From: Nitrosomonas sp.
Lineage (GTDB): Bacteria; Pseudomonadota; Gammaproteobacteria; Burkholderiales; Nitrosomonadaceae
DNA length: 45,170 nucleotides
Direction: 5' to 3'
NCBI RefSeq assembly: GCF_019752095.1
Contig: NZ_JAIEMO010000028.1
Location: 1-45,170 of the forward strand
Every line of letters starts with the position of its first letter. Position 1 is the first letter of the stretch. The translations under genes were made by a program, and so were the position numbers. This document shows, piece by piece, positions 1 to 9,196 of this stretch. A model generated the notes under the pieces. The model saw only the letters and a program-made list of their open reading frames with translations. It did not search any database and was not told the DNA's origin.

Positions 1-2
1 TG

Positions 3-845
3 CATTGTCATTCCAACATTTCTGATGGCGTTTTACCACCGGCTCAACTGGTTGAGCGCGCCGCACTGCGAGGCGTTGAAATACTGGCGTTAACCGATCA
101 CGACGACATCTCTGGACTGGCAGAAGCACGTCAGATGGCCGAATCTAAAAGTATAACATTTATAAATGGCGTGGAAATCTCCGTGAGCTGGCGCGGCCGC
201 ACCTTGCATATTATCGGATTGAATATTGATCCGACCTATGCACCACTGATCGAAGGTTTGGCAGTCATACGCGCGGGGCGTGCGCAACGCGCCGAAAATA
301 TCGCTCTCGAGCTGGAAAAAATCGGTATTCAAGGTAGCCTGGAAGGCGCTTATGCGCATGTTGGCGAGCGGCGCTTGATCGGACGTACGCATTTTGCTCG
401 TTTTTTAGTTGAGCAGGGATATGCCAAGGACGTAAAATCCGTGTTTAAAAAATATCTGGTGAAAGGCAAGCCAGGCTATGCCTCCCACGAATGGGCCTCG
501 CTCAGCGATGCTGTGAGCTGGATTCGCAATAGTGGTGGTCATGCGGTGATCGCACATCCAGCGCGTTATGGTTTGGGTAAGAATGTCTTGAATGATCTGC
601 TTGATGAGTTCTGCGCGCTGGGCGGATCGGGCCTTGAGGTGGTCACGTCAAGCCATACGCCCGAGCAAATGCGACATTTTGCACACCACGCACAACATAG
701 AAACCTGCTGGCTTCGTGCGGCTCGGATTTTCATGGCCCTGGTGAGAGCTATTTTGATCTGGGGCAGTTACCGGAATTTCCACACGGTTGTACGCCCGTC
801 TGGCACCATTGGAAAAACAACAGCGCAGCCGAACTCACAAATTAG
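3..845 (+). CDS. PHP-domain phosphoesterase, RNase AM / TrpH family (5' truncated)
   Basis: The reading frame is open from the window edge, so the start lies upstream; about 280 residues are visible, close to the family's full length. The visible N-terminus opens inside the first PHP metal motif (HCHSN). LTDHDD follows about 35 residues later, then AHPARYG and finally CGSDFHGPG, giving the His/Asp set of a trinuclear-metal PHP phosphoesterase. Family members (E. coli YciV/RNase AM) act as 5'-3' exonucleases that trim rRNA 5' ends and remove phosphate from 3',5'-bisphosphonucleotides. It is followed 44 bp later by a yciO homologue, the same neighbour as in E. coli, and heads a run of co-directional genes. 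The family is clear; the exact substrate is inferred. Confidence 0.9.
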   Translation, partial: HCHSNISDGVLPPAQLVERAALRGVEILALTDHDDISGLAEARQMAESKSITFINGVEISVSWRGRTLHIIGLNIDPTYAPLIEGLAVIRAGRAQRAENIALELEKIGIQGSLEGAYAHVGERRLIGRTHFARFLVEQGYAKDVKSVFKKYLVKGKPGYASHEWASLSDAVSWIRNSGGHAVIAHPARYGLGKNVLNDLLDEFCALGGSGLEVVTSSHTPEQMRHFAHHAQHRNLLASCGSDFHGPGESYFDLGQLPEFPHGCTPVWHHWKNNSAAELTN

Positions 846-889
846 CACATTGACTACTTAACTTAACTTAATCCTGATACCGTTTTATT

Positions 890-1522
890 GTGGCTCAATT
901 CTTTTCAATTCACGCGGATACTCCGCATGCGCGCCTGATCAAGCAAGCCGTTGCTATTGTTCAAAAAGGCGGAATTATCGTATACCCCACGGATTCCTGT
1001 TATGCCTTGGGCTGCCATCTGGGCGACAAAGACGCGATGACGCGCATTCGCACCATTCGGCAAGTAGATGAACGCCATCATTTCACGCTGGTGTGCCGCA
1101 ATCTGACGGAAATTTCCGCCTACGCCAAGGTGGATAACAGCCAGTATCGATTGCTTAAAGCCACGACACCGGGCAGTTACACGTTTATTTTACAGGCAAC
1201 CCGAGAAGTACCACGGCGCATGCAGCATCCGAAACGCAATACCATCGGCTTACGCATTCCCGATCATCCGGTGGTGCTGGCGTTACTGGAGGAACTCGGC
1301 GAACCGCTGCTAAGCTCGACGCTGATTCTGCCAGGAGACGAATATCCGCTGAATGACACCGAAGAAATCCGCGAACGACTGGAACATCAAGTTGAATTAA
1401 TTATGGATGCTGGTTCATGCGGCATAGACATGACCACGGTGATTGATTTAACCACTGATGTGCCTGCATTGGTACGTCAGGGAAAAGGTTGTCTTGATCC
1501 ATTTGGAATCGAACATGGATGA
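890..1522 (+). CDS. yciO: YciO-type Sua5/YrdC family protein
   Basis: A 210-residue single-domain YrdC-fold protein with a GTG start. The nucleotide-binding N-terminal segment is recognisable (KGGIIVYPTDSCYALGC, residues about 26-42), as is the later RIPDHPV stretch. Sua5/TsaC proteins make threonylcarbamoyl-AMP for the t6A modification of tRNA. The YciO branch, which this matches in length and by its PHP-gene neighbour, has weaker or uncertain activity, so assignment as the cell's TsaC is not secure. It overlaps the next gene by 8 bp, implying translational coupling. Confidence 0.85.
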   Translation: MAQFFSIHADTPHARLIKQAVAIVQKGGIIVYPTDSCYALGCHLGDKDAMTRIRTIRQVDERHHFTLVCRNLTEISAYAKVDNSQYRLLKATTPGSYTFILQATREVPRRMQHPKRNTIGLRIPDHPVVLALLEELGEPLLSSTLILPGDEYPLNDTEEIRERLEHQVELIMDAGSCGIDMTTVIDLTTDVPALVRQGKGCLDPFGIEHG

Positions 1523-2180
1523 AATTATCCGGGGTATCGCCATTTATGCGCTTCCCGTTATTTTTGCCATCACCCTGCATGAAGCCGCACATGGTTATAT
1601 CGCCAAGCATTTCGGTGACTTTACCGCATACAACGAAGGGCGTATCAGTCTCAACCCAGTACGGCATATCGATCTTGTGGGTACGATACTGGTTCCGTTG
1701 TCATTATTCATTCTAAGTAAATTAACCATCGGTGCCGGTTTTTTATTTGGCTGGGCCAAACCGGTGCCGGTTAATTTTTCCAACTTGCGCCAACCCAAAC
1801 GCGATATGCTCTGGGTAGCCGCAGCCGGGCCCGGCGCCAATTTACTGATGGCGTTTTTCTGGGCCTTGATGATCAAACTGGCCATTATTTCGCCTGAAAG
1901 TAGTTTTGCAAAACCGCTGGCGCTGATGGGAATTGCAGGAATTGAAATCAATGTTATCCTGATGGTACTCAATCTGTTGCCGCTACCGCCTTTGGATGGA
2001 GGTCGAATGGCAGTGAGCTTGTTGCCGCATCAATTGGCTTACCAGTTCTCCCGGATTGAACCTTATGGCTTTATGATACTGCTGGTATTGTTATTCAGTG
2101 GCGCGCTGGGCGCCGTGATTGGCCCCGTGATCACATGGGCTAAAATCATGATCGTATCAATTTTTGGATTATATATTTAA
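1515..2180 (+). CDS. Site-2 protease family (M50) membrane metalloprotease
   Basis: Intramembrane zinc metalloprotease of the compact M50B type. The HEAAH zinc motif lies about 20 residues from the start inside the first hydrophobic segment, NPVRH follows, and NLLPLPPLDGGRM in the last third carries the third zinc ligand (Asp) typical of the family. Several hydrophobic segments place it in the inner membrane. I chose the ATG at 1515, which gives 221 residues: an in-frame upstream extension to 1458 would lie entirely within yciO and adds nonconserved sequence. Small members without a PDZ domain commonly sit between yciO/sua5 and trpS in betaproteobacteria. The substrate is unknown. Confidence 0.88.
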   Translation: MDEIIRGIAIYALPVIFAITLHEAAHGYIAKHFGDFTAYNEGRISLNPVRHIDLVGTILVPLSLFILSKLTIGAGFLFGWAKPVPVNFSNLRQPKRDMLWVAAAGPGANLLMAFFWALMIKLAIISPESSFAKPLALMGIAGIEINVILMVLNLLPLPPLDGGRMAVSLLPHQLAYQFSRIEPYGFMILLVLLFSGALGAVIGPVITWAKIMIVSIFGLYI

Positions 2181-2206
2181 TAACGTTTCACATTTGGAAA
2201 ATCAAC

Positions 2207-3409
2207 ATGTTTGCTGATCGCGTTTTATCAGGCATGCGCCCCACCGGTAGCCTGCACTTGGGACATTATCATGGCGTTCTAAAAAATTGGGTCAAGCTGC
2301 AGCGGCAGCACGAATGTTTATTCTTCGTCGCCGATTGGCATGCCTTGACGACCCATTACGATTCACCTGAAATCATCGAACAAAATGTCTGGGATATGGT
2401 AGTAGATTGGCTGGCTGCGGGCGTTGATCCATCCCAGGCGATCTTATTCATTCAATCCAAGGTTCCTGCTCACGCCGAGCTGTATTTGCTGCTATCGATG
2501 ATGACACCGTTGGGCTGGCTGGAACGCGTGCCCACTTATAAAGATCAACAGGAGAAATTATCCGAGAAAGACCTCAGCACTTTTGGTTTTCTGGGCTATC
2601 CGTTACTGCAAAGCGCGGATATTCTGATTTATCGTGCTAACCTAGTTCCCGTCGGAGAAGATCAAGCGCCGCATTTGGAATTTACGCGCGAAATTTCCCG
2701 GCGCTTTAATCACATCTACGGCAAAGAACCCGGCTTTGAAGAAAAAGCGGAGCAGGCCATTAAGAAACTGGGCTCGAAAAAATCCAAGCTGTATACTGAG
2801 TTGCGTACGCTATATCAGGAACAGGGCGATGAGCAAGCGCTGGAAAAAGCCAAGTCATTACTGAACGAGCAGCAGAATCTAAGTCTGGGTGATCGTGAAC
2901 GGCTATACGGCTACCTGGAAGGCGGCGGCAAAATGATTCTATCCGAACCGGAAACATTGCTGACTGAAGCTCCCAGAATGCCGGGGCTGGATGGTCAGAA
3001 AATGTCCAAATCCTATAACAACACCATCAGTCTGCGCGAAGATCCGGAAAACATTCGCAAGAAAATCCGTACTATGCCAACTGATCCGGCACGGGTACGG
3101 CGTAGCGATCCGGGTGATCCGGCTAGATGTCCGGTGTGGCAATTCCATCTTGTTTATTCCGATGACGCCACACGCGAATGGGTACAACAGGGTTGCAAAA
3201 ATGCGGAAATTGGCTGTTTGGATTGCAAAACACCCGTGATCGACAAGATTCTGGCTGAACAGGAGCCCATGTTAGAACGCATCAAAAAATACGAAGAAGA
3301 CCCGACCCTGGTACGCAACATCATTGCAGACGGTTGTGAAAAAGCCAACAAGCTGGCGGAAGAAACCATGCGCGACGTCCGCGCTGCGATGGGACTCAGT
3401 TATTCATAA
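2207..3409 (+). CDS. trpS: Tryptophanyl-tRNA synthetase
   Basis: Class I aminoacyl-tRNA synthetase that charges tRNA-Trp. The HIGH-type motif is HLGH at residues 17-20 and the KMSKS motif is exact at residues 265-269. At 400 residues it is the longer TrpS form, with an insertion between the two catalytic halves (about residues 170-245), rather than the roughly 330-residue E. coli type. The start is the ATG preceded by a GGAAAA stretch. It sits between the M50 protease and scpA in a co-directional run. Confidence 0.97.
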   Translation: MFADRVLSGMRPTGSLHLGHYHGVLKNWVKLQRQHECLFFVADWHALTTHYDSPEIIEQNVWDMVVDWLAAGVDPSQAILFIQSKVPAHAELYLLLSMMTPLGWLERVPTYKDQQEKLSEKDLSTFGFLGYPLLQSADILIYRANLVPVGEDQAPHLEFTREISRRFNHIYGKEPGFEEKAEQAIKKLGSKKSKLYTELRTLYQEQGDEQALEKAKSLLNEQQNLSLGDRERLYGYLEGGGKMILSEPETLLTEAPRMPGLDGQKMSKSYNNTISLREDPENIRKKIRTMPTDPARVRRSDPGDPARCPVWQFHLVYSDDATREWVQQGCKNAEIGCLDCKTPVIDKILAEQEPMLERIKKYEEDPTLVRNIIADGCEKANKLAEETMRDVRAAMGLSYS

Positions 3410-3446
3410 ATTTACGGCACACAGACGAGACTGATCCTATTGTTCA

Positions 3447-4262
3447 ATGAACGACAATTCAGTAATCGAAACCAATGAAACACAACCAATCGCCAGAATC
3501 TGCGGCGAACCGTTGCTGGAAATTCCACAGGATTTGTATATCCCACCCGATGCATTGGAAGTCTTCCTGGACACTTTTCAGGGTCCGCTGGACTTACTGC
3601 TGTATCTGATTCGCAAACATAATCTGAATATTCTGGACATTCCGATGGCGGAGTTAACGCAGCAATATATGACTTATGTTGAAATGATGCGCGTGGATCA
3701 ACTGGAACTGGCAGCCGAATATCTGCTGATGACCGCTTTGCTGATTGAAATCAAGTCGCGCATGCTGCTCCCCAATCCCAAAACAGAAACGGAAGAAGAA
3801 CATGATCCGCGCGCTGAACTGGTGCGGCGTTTGCTTGAATACGAGCAAATGAAACATGCTGCAACCCGAATAAATGAACTGCCACAAGCCGGGCGCGACT
3901 TCAGCGTAATTCAGATATGGGTTGAACAACAAGCTGCGGTACAGTTACCCAATATCGGCATGGATGATTTACGGAACGCCTGGATGGCTATTCTAACGCG
4001 CGCGAAAATCAATCGTCACCATCAAATTAAACGTGAAACACTTTCGGTCAGGGCTTATATGAGCCAAGTGCTGCGTGACTTGCGTGGACGTGATCAGGTA
4101 GAATTTTACGATTTGTTCGCTCCCGCAGCCACGGTTGCAGAAGTCGTTGTCACCTTCCTGGCTGTTTTGGAATTGGTCAAGGAACTGTTGCTGGAAATTT
4201 CTCAATCGCTTGATTCCGGAATTATTTATGTCCGCTCCATTGATGCAGCTCAATCAGCTTGA
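3447..4262 (+). CDS. scpA: Segregation and condensation protein A
   Basis: Kleisin subunit of the SMC-ScpAB condensin that compacts and helps segregate the chromosome. The N-terminal kleisin signature FQGPLDLLLYLIRKHNLNILDIPM (here split across residues about 44-67) is well conserved. A C-terminal winged-helix region follows (about 185-265). The length of 271 residues is normal. Its 3' end overlaps the likely scpB start by 35 bp, so the two partners are probably translationally coupled. Confidence 0.95.
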   Translation: MNDNSVIETNETQPIARICGEPLLEIPQDLYIPPDALEVFLDTFQGPLDLLLYLIRKHNLNILDIPMAELTQQYMTYVEMMRVDQLELAAEYLLMTALLIEIKSRMLLPNPKTETEEEHDPRAELVRRLLEYEQMKHAATRINELPQAGRDFSVIQIWVEQQAAVQLPNIGMDDLRNAWMAILTRAKINRHHQIKRETLSVRAYMSQVLRDLRGRDQVEFYDLFAPAATVAEVVVTFLAVLELVKELLLEISQSLDSGIIYVRSIDAAQSA

Positions 4263-4854
4263 TACATCGGATACACTGAATCCTGAAAAAACCCAGCGAA
4301 TTCTGGAAGCTGCCTTGCTGACAACTTCAGAGCCTCTGCCCATCAACGAATTGCGTAAGTTATTTAACCTGGAATTAAGCGCCACCGTGTTATCGAAATT
4401 ACTGGAAGAAATTCGCGAGAAATGGCGTGATAGTGGCGTGGAGCTGGTCTCGGTCGCCAGCGGTTGGCGTTTTCAAACCAAAGCGGACATACAACCGTAT
4501 CTGGAGCGTTTGACACCGCCCAAAGTACCGCGCTATTCACGCGCAGTTCTAGAAACGCTCGCCATCATCGCCTACCGTCAGCCGGTAACCCGCGGCGATA
4601 TCGAAGAAATTCGCGGCGTTAGCGTTTCCGGATCGGTGCTTAAAGCACTCACAACACGCGGTTGGATAGAAGCAATCGGACACCGCAACGTGCCTGGAAA
4701 ACCCGCGCTGTTTGCTACCACACAACATTTCCTTAACGATCTGAATCTGCGCTCACTGGAAGAGCTCCCGCCACTGGAAGAAATGAAATCCTTGATCGAT
4801 TCCAATGAAAAAAGCCCAGACTTGCCTTTTGAAGTTCCTGAAACACACGATTAG
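4228..4854 (+). CDS. scpB: Segregation and condensation protein B
   Basis: Winged-helix partner of ScpA in the SMC condensin complex. The conserved core reads RYSRAVLETLAIIAYRQPVTRGDIEEIRGV, recognisable in parts across residues about 92-121, followed by the second winged-helix segment GWIEAIGHRN. The frame is open further upstream, but that part is scpA sequence in another frame. I place the start at the ATG at 4228 (GGA 8 bp before it); the ATG at 4243 is an alternative. That gives 208 residues, a usual ScpB length. It ends the forward block; the next gene is on the other strand. Confidence 0.93.
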   Translation: MSAPLMQLNQLDTSDTLNPEKTQRILEAALLTTSEPLPINELRKLFNLELSATVLSKLLEEIREKWRDSGVELVSVASGWRFQTKADIQPYLERLTPPKVPRYSRAVLETLAIIAYRQPVTRGDIEEIRGVSVSGSVLKALTTRGWIEAIGHRNVPGKPALFATTQHFLNDLNLRSLEELPPLEEMKSLIDSNEKSPDLPFEVPETHD

Positions 4855-4926
4855 TTGAGCCAAGTAGGATTTTGTGCCTTACCTACATCAATCAATTTAG
4901 ATAAGAATACTGTTTGCTGGGTTAAA

Positions 4927-6720
4927 TTATGCGTTGAGTTGTTGGTGTACCTGCGTGTTGCGTTCACTCAGTGCCTGGAATCCTTCGCCTTGATGCACCG
5001 TTAGTTGTGTAAATGGAATAACCCAGTGTTCCCGGTTACAGACTTCAACACAAGTTTTCTGGATCAAACGATTAATCGTAAAGTACGAACTGGCTGCCTC
5101 ACCTTTGCAGTTGACAACAATCAGATAATCCAGTGAGTTCGTATTGGCTTCCTTAAATTCAACCAGCAAACTGACGATCTTATCGCTAAATTCCGCTTGC
5201 GCAAGCGCGTGCTCTAATGCCTCGCGCAAACGAGTCGGCACTTCATCCAAACACTGCGCCTGATGCTGATAATCAATGCCGAATGTAACGACCACGACAA
5301 ATCCCTTGCGAGATAGATTGAGCAGGTCCAGACGAAAAAAATCAGCCGCAGGAAATTGCACCAGGCTACCTTTCATTTGCAGCAACACCAATTCCAAGGT
5401 TTGCTCTAATACTTCTCCGAAACGGCCATCCGACAACATGACATACTCACCTGGACGGCAAGGAAACCAAGGTTCATCAATATCTGGACGCGACACCATA
5501 TCATCCAGCGCGTTTAATGGTAGCCGGATGATCCCCTTTAGATCAGGATTGCGTAGCAGCGAATGCACATTGATCGATCTAACCTGCATCGGCAAACCAT
5601 TATAGACTACTCTTTCACCGATTCTTACCGGCCCGATATCCAACAATAATCGGGTCTCGTTGATATAGCGCGGCAAAATATGTCGGAGGCTCAGCGCAAC
5701 CGCGATTAATAAAATAATCGCCAATGTCAGTAGCAAAAAATCATTGGCCAGATAAAATGTTATCAGAACTGCCAATATCACCAGTAGTCCGGTCAGCATA
5801 CGATATGCGTATCCCGCCAATCTCACCTTGATGCTGTTGCGGTTACCGGGAGAAACCAATTTCTTTTGATACAACCATAGTAAGCCGCGCATTAGCATCC
5901 AGACAGTAAATGCGGTCAAGATGGCGATTGTTAGCGTAAGCCCGCGGCCCTGCACAAAGTCCACCATCCCGGTTTTCAGACTCTGCCACCAGTCTTTATT
6001 GCTTTCTTCCAGACTGGCCAACTGAGAACGGGCAATTTCCAAATCTTGTATGTTATCGGCTTGTCTCTGCAACCACTTTTGGATTACAGATTCAAACTCT
6101 TGTTTAGTCGACTGGGCCATAGTATCTGGCTGAAACCGCGCCATCGCGTCTAACGCAAGTTCAATTAGTTTGCGCTGCTCATGCAACAGGCTGATATCGC
6201 CACGCAGTTTTTCAATTTTGCGTGGTTTCTCGGTCAAATCCTTCAAAGCATCAATGATCGGTTTAGTCGCCAGAATAAGCTCTTCTTTCCAATCAAACGG
6301 TCGCGTTGATGCATCCAGAAATGGGTCCAAATCCAGACCGCCAATAATTATCTGCTCAAACGAGTGATTCAACTGCTTGATAACTGCCTTGAGTTCATCA
6401 ATCCGCTGCTGCAAATCTTTTTTCTCATCTTCTTGGGTAGCTTTAGCCAACTGCTGTTGCAATGCTTTTCGTTGCTTACGTTTCTCCTGCAGGGATTGAA
6501 CAATAGCGGATAACTGATCTGTTGGTCCTTTGCTGGTGGTATCAGCATCCTTGACTGAATTGCTAGCAGCTGAGTCATTAATTTGAGGTTTAACTTGTGG
6601 AATAGCTTGCGCATACAGCGCTGACCCAGGTAACCCTAAGCTCAACAGCAGCATTAAGGGGAATATACGAAGAATAATGAATTGAAAAATATAAATGCGC
6701 AAAAAATACCTTTTAGTCAA
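4927..6720 (-). CDS. MscS-family mechanosensitive channel with periplasmic coiled coil
   Basis: A 597-residue inner-membrane protein. A hydrophobic N-terminal signal/anchor (about residues 8-37) precedes a long charged, Gln/Lys-rich helical region (about 65-250) likely to form periplasmic coiled coils. Several membrane segments follow (about 255-345), then an MscS-type beta domain and cytoplasmic alpha/beta region (GERVVYNGLPMQVRSIN near residue 365; RLPLNALDD near 395). MscS channels release solutes on hypo-osmotic shock; the enlarged N-terminus resembles the KefA/YbdG-like subgroups. The start is uncertain: the TTG at 6720 gives a basic n-region before the hydrophobic stretch but has no clear Shine-Dalgarno, and the ATG at 6654 would remove most of it. 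The gene converges with scpB. Confidence 0.85.
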   Translation of the reverse strand: MTKRYFLRIYIFQFIILRIFPLMLLLSLGLPGSALYAQAIPQVKPQINDSAASNSVKDADTTSKGPTDQLSAIVQSLQEKRKQRKALQQQLAKATQEDEKKDLQQRIDELKAVIKQLNHSFEQIIIGGLDLDPFLDASTRPFDWKEELILATKPIIDALKDLTEKPRKIEKLRGDISLLHEQRKLIELALDAMARFQPDTMAQSTKQEFESVIQKWLQRQADNIQDLEIARSQLASLEESNKDWWQSLKTGMVDFVQGRGLTLTIAILTAFTVWMLMRGLLWLYQKKLVSPGNRNSIKVRLAGYAYRMLTGLLVILAVLITFYLANDFLLLTLAIILLIAVALSLRHILPRYINETRLLLDIGPVRIGERVVYNGLPMQVRSINVHSLLRNPDLKGIIRLPLNALDDMVSRPDIDEPWFPCRPGEYVMLSDGRFGEVLEQTLELVLLQMKGSLVQFPAADFFRLDLLNLSRKGFVVVVTFGIDYQHQAQCLDEVPTRLREALEHALAQAEFSDKIVSLLVEFKEANTNSLDYLIVVNCKGEAASSYFTINRLIQKTCVEVCNREHWVIPFTQLTVHQGEGFQALSERNTQVHQQLNA

Positions 6721-7044
6721 GCAATTGATTTAAAACTATCTTAATTGATACTTACGCCTCGACTGCTTCCCGTGCGACGTCAACACTTGAATCCATTATA
6801 ACGTTGCAAAGTTTCAGGAGCAAACGACGCACCGTGTACGCGTCAGCACAGCTTCTTGGAATGTTGGTAATTTAAGTCCGAGAAGACTGGCTAAAAATTG
6901 AACACTATGAGTATCTCAACGATCTATGCTTGATCCGGAATGGACAGGTTGATCCATGTTAATTTTCTTGAAATCTTAAGTGTTATAAAAATTTTGCAGA
7001 GCAATATCCCAATGAAACGAGATTTCGTAAAAACGTATCGTTCT

Positions 7045-7070
7045 ATTTCACGCGAGAACCGCCGTGAAAT
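7045..7070. repeat. Inverted repeat, 8-bp arms
   Basis: Arms atttcacg (7045-7052) and cgtgaaat (7063-7070) are perfect complements around a 10-nt centre. No T-run flanks either side, so it is not an obvious intrinsic terminator. It may be an operator or simply a hairpin. Confidence 0.5.
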
Positions 7071-7130
7071 GCGTTCTGATTGAATTCGTGCGACCATGTA
7101 CCTAGCGTCTTAAGCTATCGGCACTCAGAC

Positions 7131-7175
7131 GTTGATTACGTTCGTAGAGTGATTCAAATACTGAACGTAATCAAC
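7131..7175. repeat. Inverted repeat, 13-bp arms, downstream of FG-GAP gene
   Basis: Arms gttgattacgttc (7131-7143) and gaacgtaatcaac (7163-7175) pair perfectly around 19 nt. It starts 20 bp beyond the stop codon of the leftward FG-GAP gene, so it could protect or end that transcript. The expected U-run is missing, so a canonical intrinsic terminator is not supported. Confidence 0.6.
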
Positions 7176-7195
7176 TCATGCAAAGTAAGTTATCC

Positions 7196-9196
7196 CTACA
7201 CAAAATCCGTCATCACATGAACCCCAACCAGCACCACCGCCTCACCATTAGTGAAAGTGTGATAACCGTCAGCAACGCCGCCATCGGTCCAGCCGCCGCT
7301 GAGTCCAACGACGCTATCATTGTTATTCCCGTCCACTGTCAAGGTATTGCTGGTACTCGATAGATTGAGCACATCCAACGCGTTTAAAGTCAGCGTGTTA
7401 TGGCCGTTGCCCTTCATATCAATGGCTTCAATATCGCTGATTCTGCCGCGCTCACTGGCCAGATTCAGATCCAAATGGCTGCGATCCAGTTTCAAGGTGT
7501 CGTAGCCGGCGCCGCCGTCCACTAACTGGAAATCAGCATCGCGGATCTCGATCGTATCATTACCCGCACCGCCATGAAACACATCCGCGCCACCGCGGCC
7601 GATCATCACATCATCACCATCACCAGCCACCATACGGTCTGCTGCCTTGGTGCCTTTGAGTTTATCTGCTCCGGCTGTGCCCAAAGCAGTCACCGCGCCG
7701 TTAAAGTCACCGCCAAATATCACGTAACTGGAGCCAGAGGAAAGGAGGCCATTCGGGCTGGCTTGTTTAGCACCAACCATCAAATCAGAAAAACCATCGC
7801 CGTTGACGTCCCCGGCGCTGCTCACTGATTCGCTCGAAAAATCATATGCCGCCCCATCGAGGCGGAAACCGCTATTACCGTCGAGATTAGACAAATCCAG
7901 CGTGGCGCCAAAACCAGCAGCCTTACCAAATACCACATAACTGGATCCGGAAGCAGGGCCGTTCGGGCTGGCACTGGCAGCACCGACAAGCAAATCAGCA
8001 AAACCGTCGCCGTTGACGTCCCCGGCGCCGCTGACCGAAAAACCCGCCCCGTCACTTGCTGCTCCATCGAGGCGGAAACCGTTGCTGCCATCCAGGCTGG
8101 ACAGATCCAGCGTGGCACTGAAACCGGTAGCTTTACCAAACACTACGTAGCTGGATCCTGAGACATAGTAACCGCTCTGCTCGCCAGCACCGGGAGCACC
8201 AACAAGCAAGTCAGCAAAACCATCTCCGTTGACGTCCCCAGCACTGCTAACTGAGCCACTTGAAAAATCATACTCCGCCGCTCCATCCAGACGGAAACCA
8301 TTGCTGCCATCAAGGCTGGATAAATCCAGCGTGGCAGCAAAACCGGCAGCCTTGCCAAAAACCACGTAACTGGAGCCGGACAAACTACCGTTTGGGTCAG
8401 CATTGACAGCACCGACAAGAAAATCAGCAAAACCATCACCGTTGACGTCCCCGGCATTACTCACTAAGCCCGAAAAATCACCCGCCGCCGCCCCATCGAG
8501 GCGAAAACCATTGCTGCCATCGAGGCTGGACAGATTCAACGTGGCATCGAAACCGGCAGCCTTACCAAACACTACGTAACTAGAACCCGCGGCATCGATA
8601 CCATTCGGGTCAGCTCCGCCAGCACCGATAATCACATCAGCAAAACCATCACCGTTGACGTCTCCGGCATTACTCACCGATGAGCCCGAAAAATCAAACC
8701 CCGCCGCTCCATCGAGGCGGAAACCGTTATTACCATCGAGGCTGGATAGATCCAGCGTGGCATCAAAACCAGTAAGCTTGCCAAACACTACGTAACTGGA
8801 ACCAGAGACATTGCCATTCGGGTCGGCACCTAGAGCTCCAAGAATCACATCAGAAATACCATCACCATTGACATCTCCTGCAGTACTAACTGATATGCCC
8901 AAAAGATCAGATGCCGCTACTCCATCCATGCGGAAACCGTTATTGCCGTCGAGCGTAGACAGCGCTAGCGTGGGATCGAAACCATCAGCCTTACCAAACA
9001 CTACGTAACTGGATCCGGAGAACCCGCCGTTCGGTTCAGCACTATAGGCGCCGATAATCACATCAGCAAATCCGTCGCCGTTGACATCTCCTGCATCGCT
9101 GACCGGTCTGCCCGCAGAATCAAATGCCGCTACTCCATCCATGCGAAAACCGTTATTGCCATCAAGACTGGATAAATTAATTGTTGAGATAGCCAT
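7196..9196 (-). CDS. FG-GAP repeat (integrin-alpha-like propeller) protein with RTX tail
   Basis: A 666-residue protein with seven tandem repeats of about 70 residues (residues about 7-497). Each has a LDGxNGFRxDG segment, a calcium-loop motif GDVNGDGFAD and a closing GSSYVVFGK, so they probably fold as one seven-bladed beta-propeller. From about residue 500 there are RTX-like Gly/Asp nonapeptides (AGDGDDVMIGRGGADVF, GGAGNDTI, GGAGYDTL) and a hydrophobic C-terminal segment, as in type I secretion substrates. There is no N-terminal signal peptide, which fits that route. The ATG is preceded by AAGGAG at 9205-9210. An extracellular calcium-dependent adhesin or matrix role is plausible but inferred. 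No type I transporter is in the window; a SARP-like regulator lies immediately upstream. Confidence 0.88.
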   Translation of the reverse strand: MAISTINLSSLDGNNGFRMDGVAAFDSAGRPVSDAGDVNGDGFADVIIGAYSAEPNGGFSGSSYVVFGKADGFDPTLALSTLDGNNGFRMDGVAASDLLGISVSTAGDVNGDGISDVILGALGADPNGNVSGSSYVVFGKLTGFDATLDLSSLDGNNGFRLDGAAGFDFSGSSVSNAGDVNGDGFADVIIGAGGADPNGIDAAGSSYVVFGKAAGFDATLNLSSLDGSNGFRLDGAAAGDFSGLVSNAGDVNGDGFADFLVGAVNADPNGSLSGSSYVVFGKAAGFAATLDLSSLDGSNGFRLDGAAEYDFSSGSVSSAGDVNGDGFADLLVGAPGAGEQSGYYVSGSSYVVFGKATGFSATLDLSSLDGSNGFRLDGAASDGAGFSVSGAGDVNGDGFADLLVGAASASPNGPASGSSYVVFGKAAGFGATLDLSNLDGNSGFRLDGAAYDFSSESVSSAGDVNGDGFSDLMVGAKQASPNGLLSSGSSYVIFGGDFNGAVTALGTAGADKLKGTKAADRMVAGDGDDVMIGRGGADVFHGGAGNDTIEIRDADFQLVDGGAGYDTLKLDRSHLDLNLASERGRISDIEAIDMKGNGHNTLTLNALDVLNLSSTSNTLTVDGNNNDSVVGLSGGWTDGGVADGYHTFTNGEAVVLVGVHVMTDFV
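7710..9178 (-). repeat. Seven intragenic direct repeats of about 210 bp
   Basis: The seven FG-GAP units are highly similar at the DNA level as well as in protein: the segment encoding GDVNGDGFAD and the one encoding GSSYVVFGK recur almost unchanged about every 210 bp. This points to expansion by tandem duplication and makes copy-number change by recombination or replication slippage likely. Confidence 0.85.

Larger units (their letters stand above)
6721..7195. other. Gene-free interval between the MscS and FG-GAP genes
   Basis: About 475 bp with no credible coding frame on either strand. It must hold the promoter of the leftward MscS gene and the 3' end of the leftward FG-GAP transcript. I see two clean inverted repeats, at 7045-7070 and 7131-7175 (listed separately), and otherwise nothing recognisable. 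Confidence 0.6.

Noticed and set aside
4855..4926. Possible bidirectional terminator between scpB and the MscS gene
   Set aside because: Only a 5-bp gtagg/cctac pairing with mismatches and no U-run; too weak to call.
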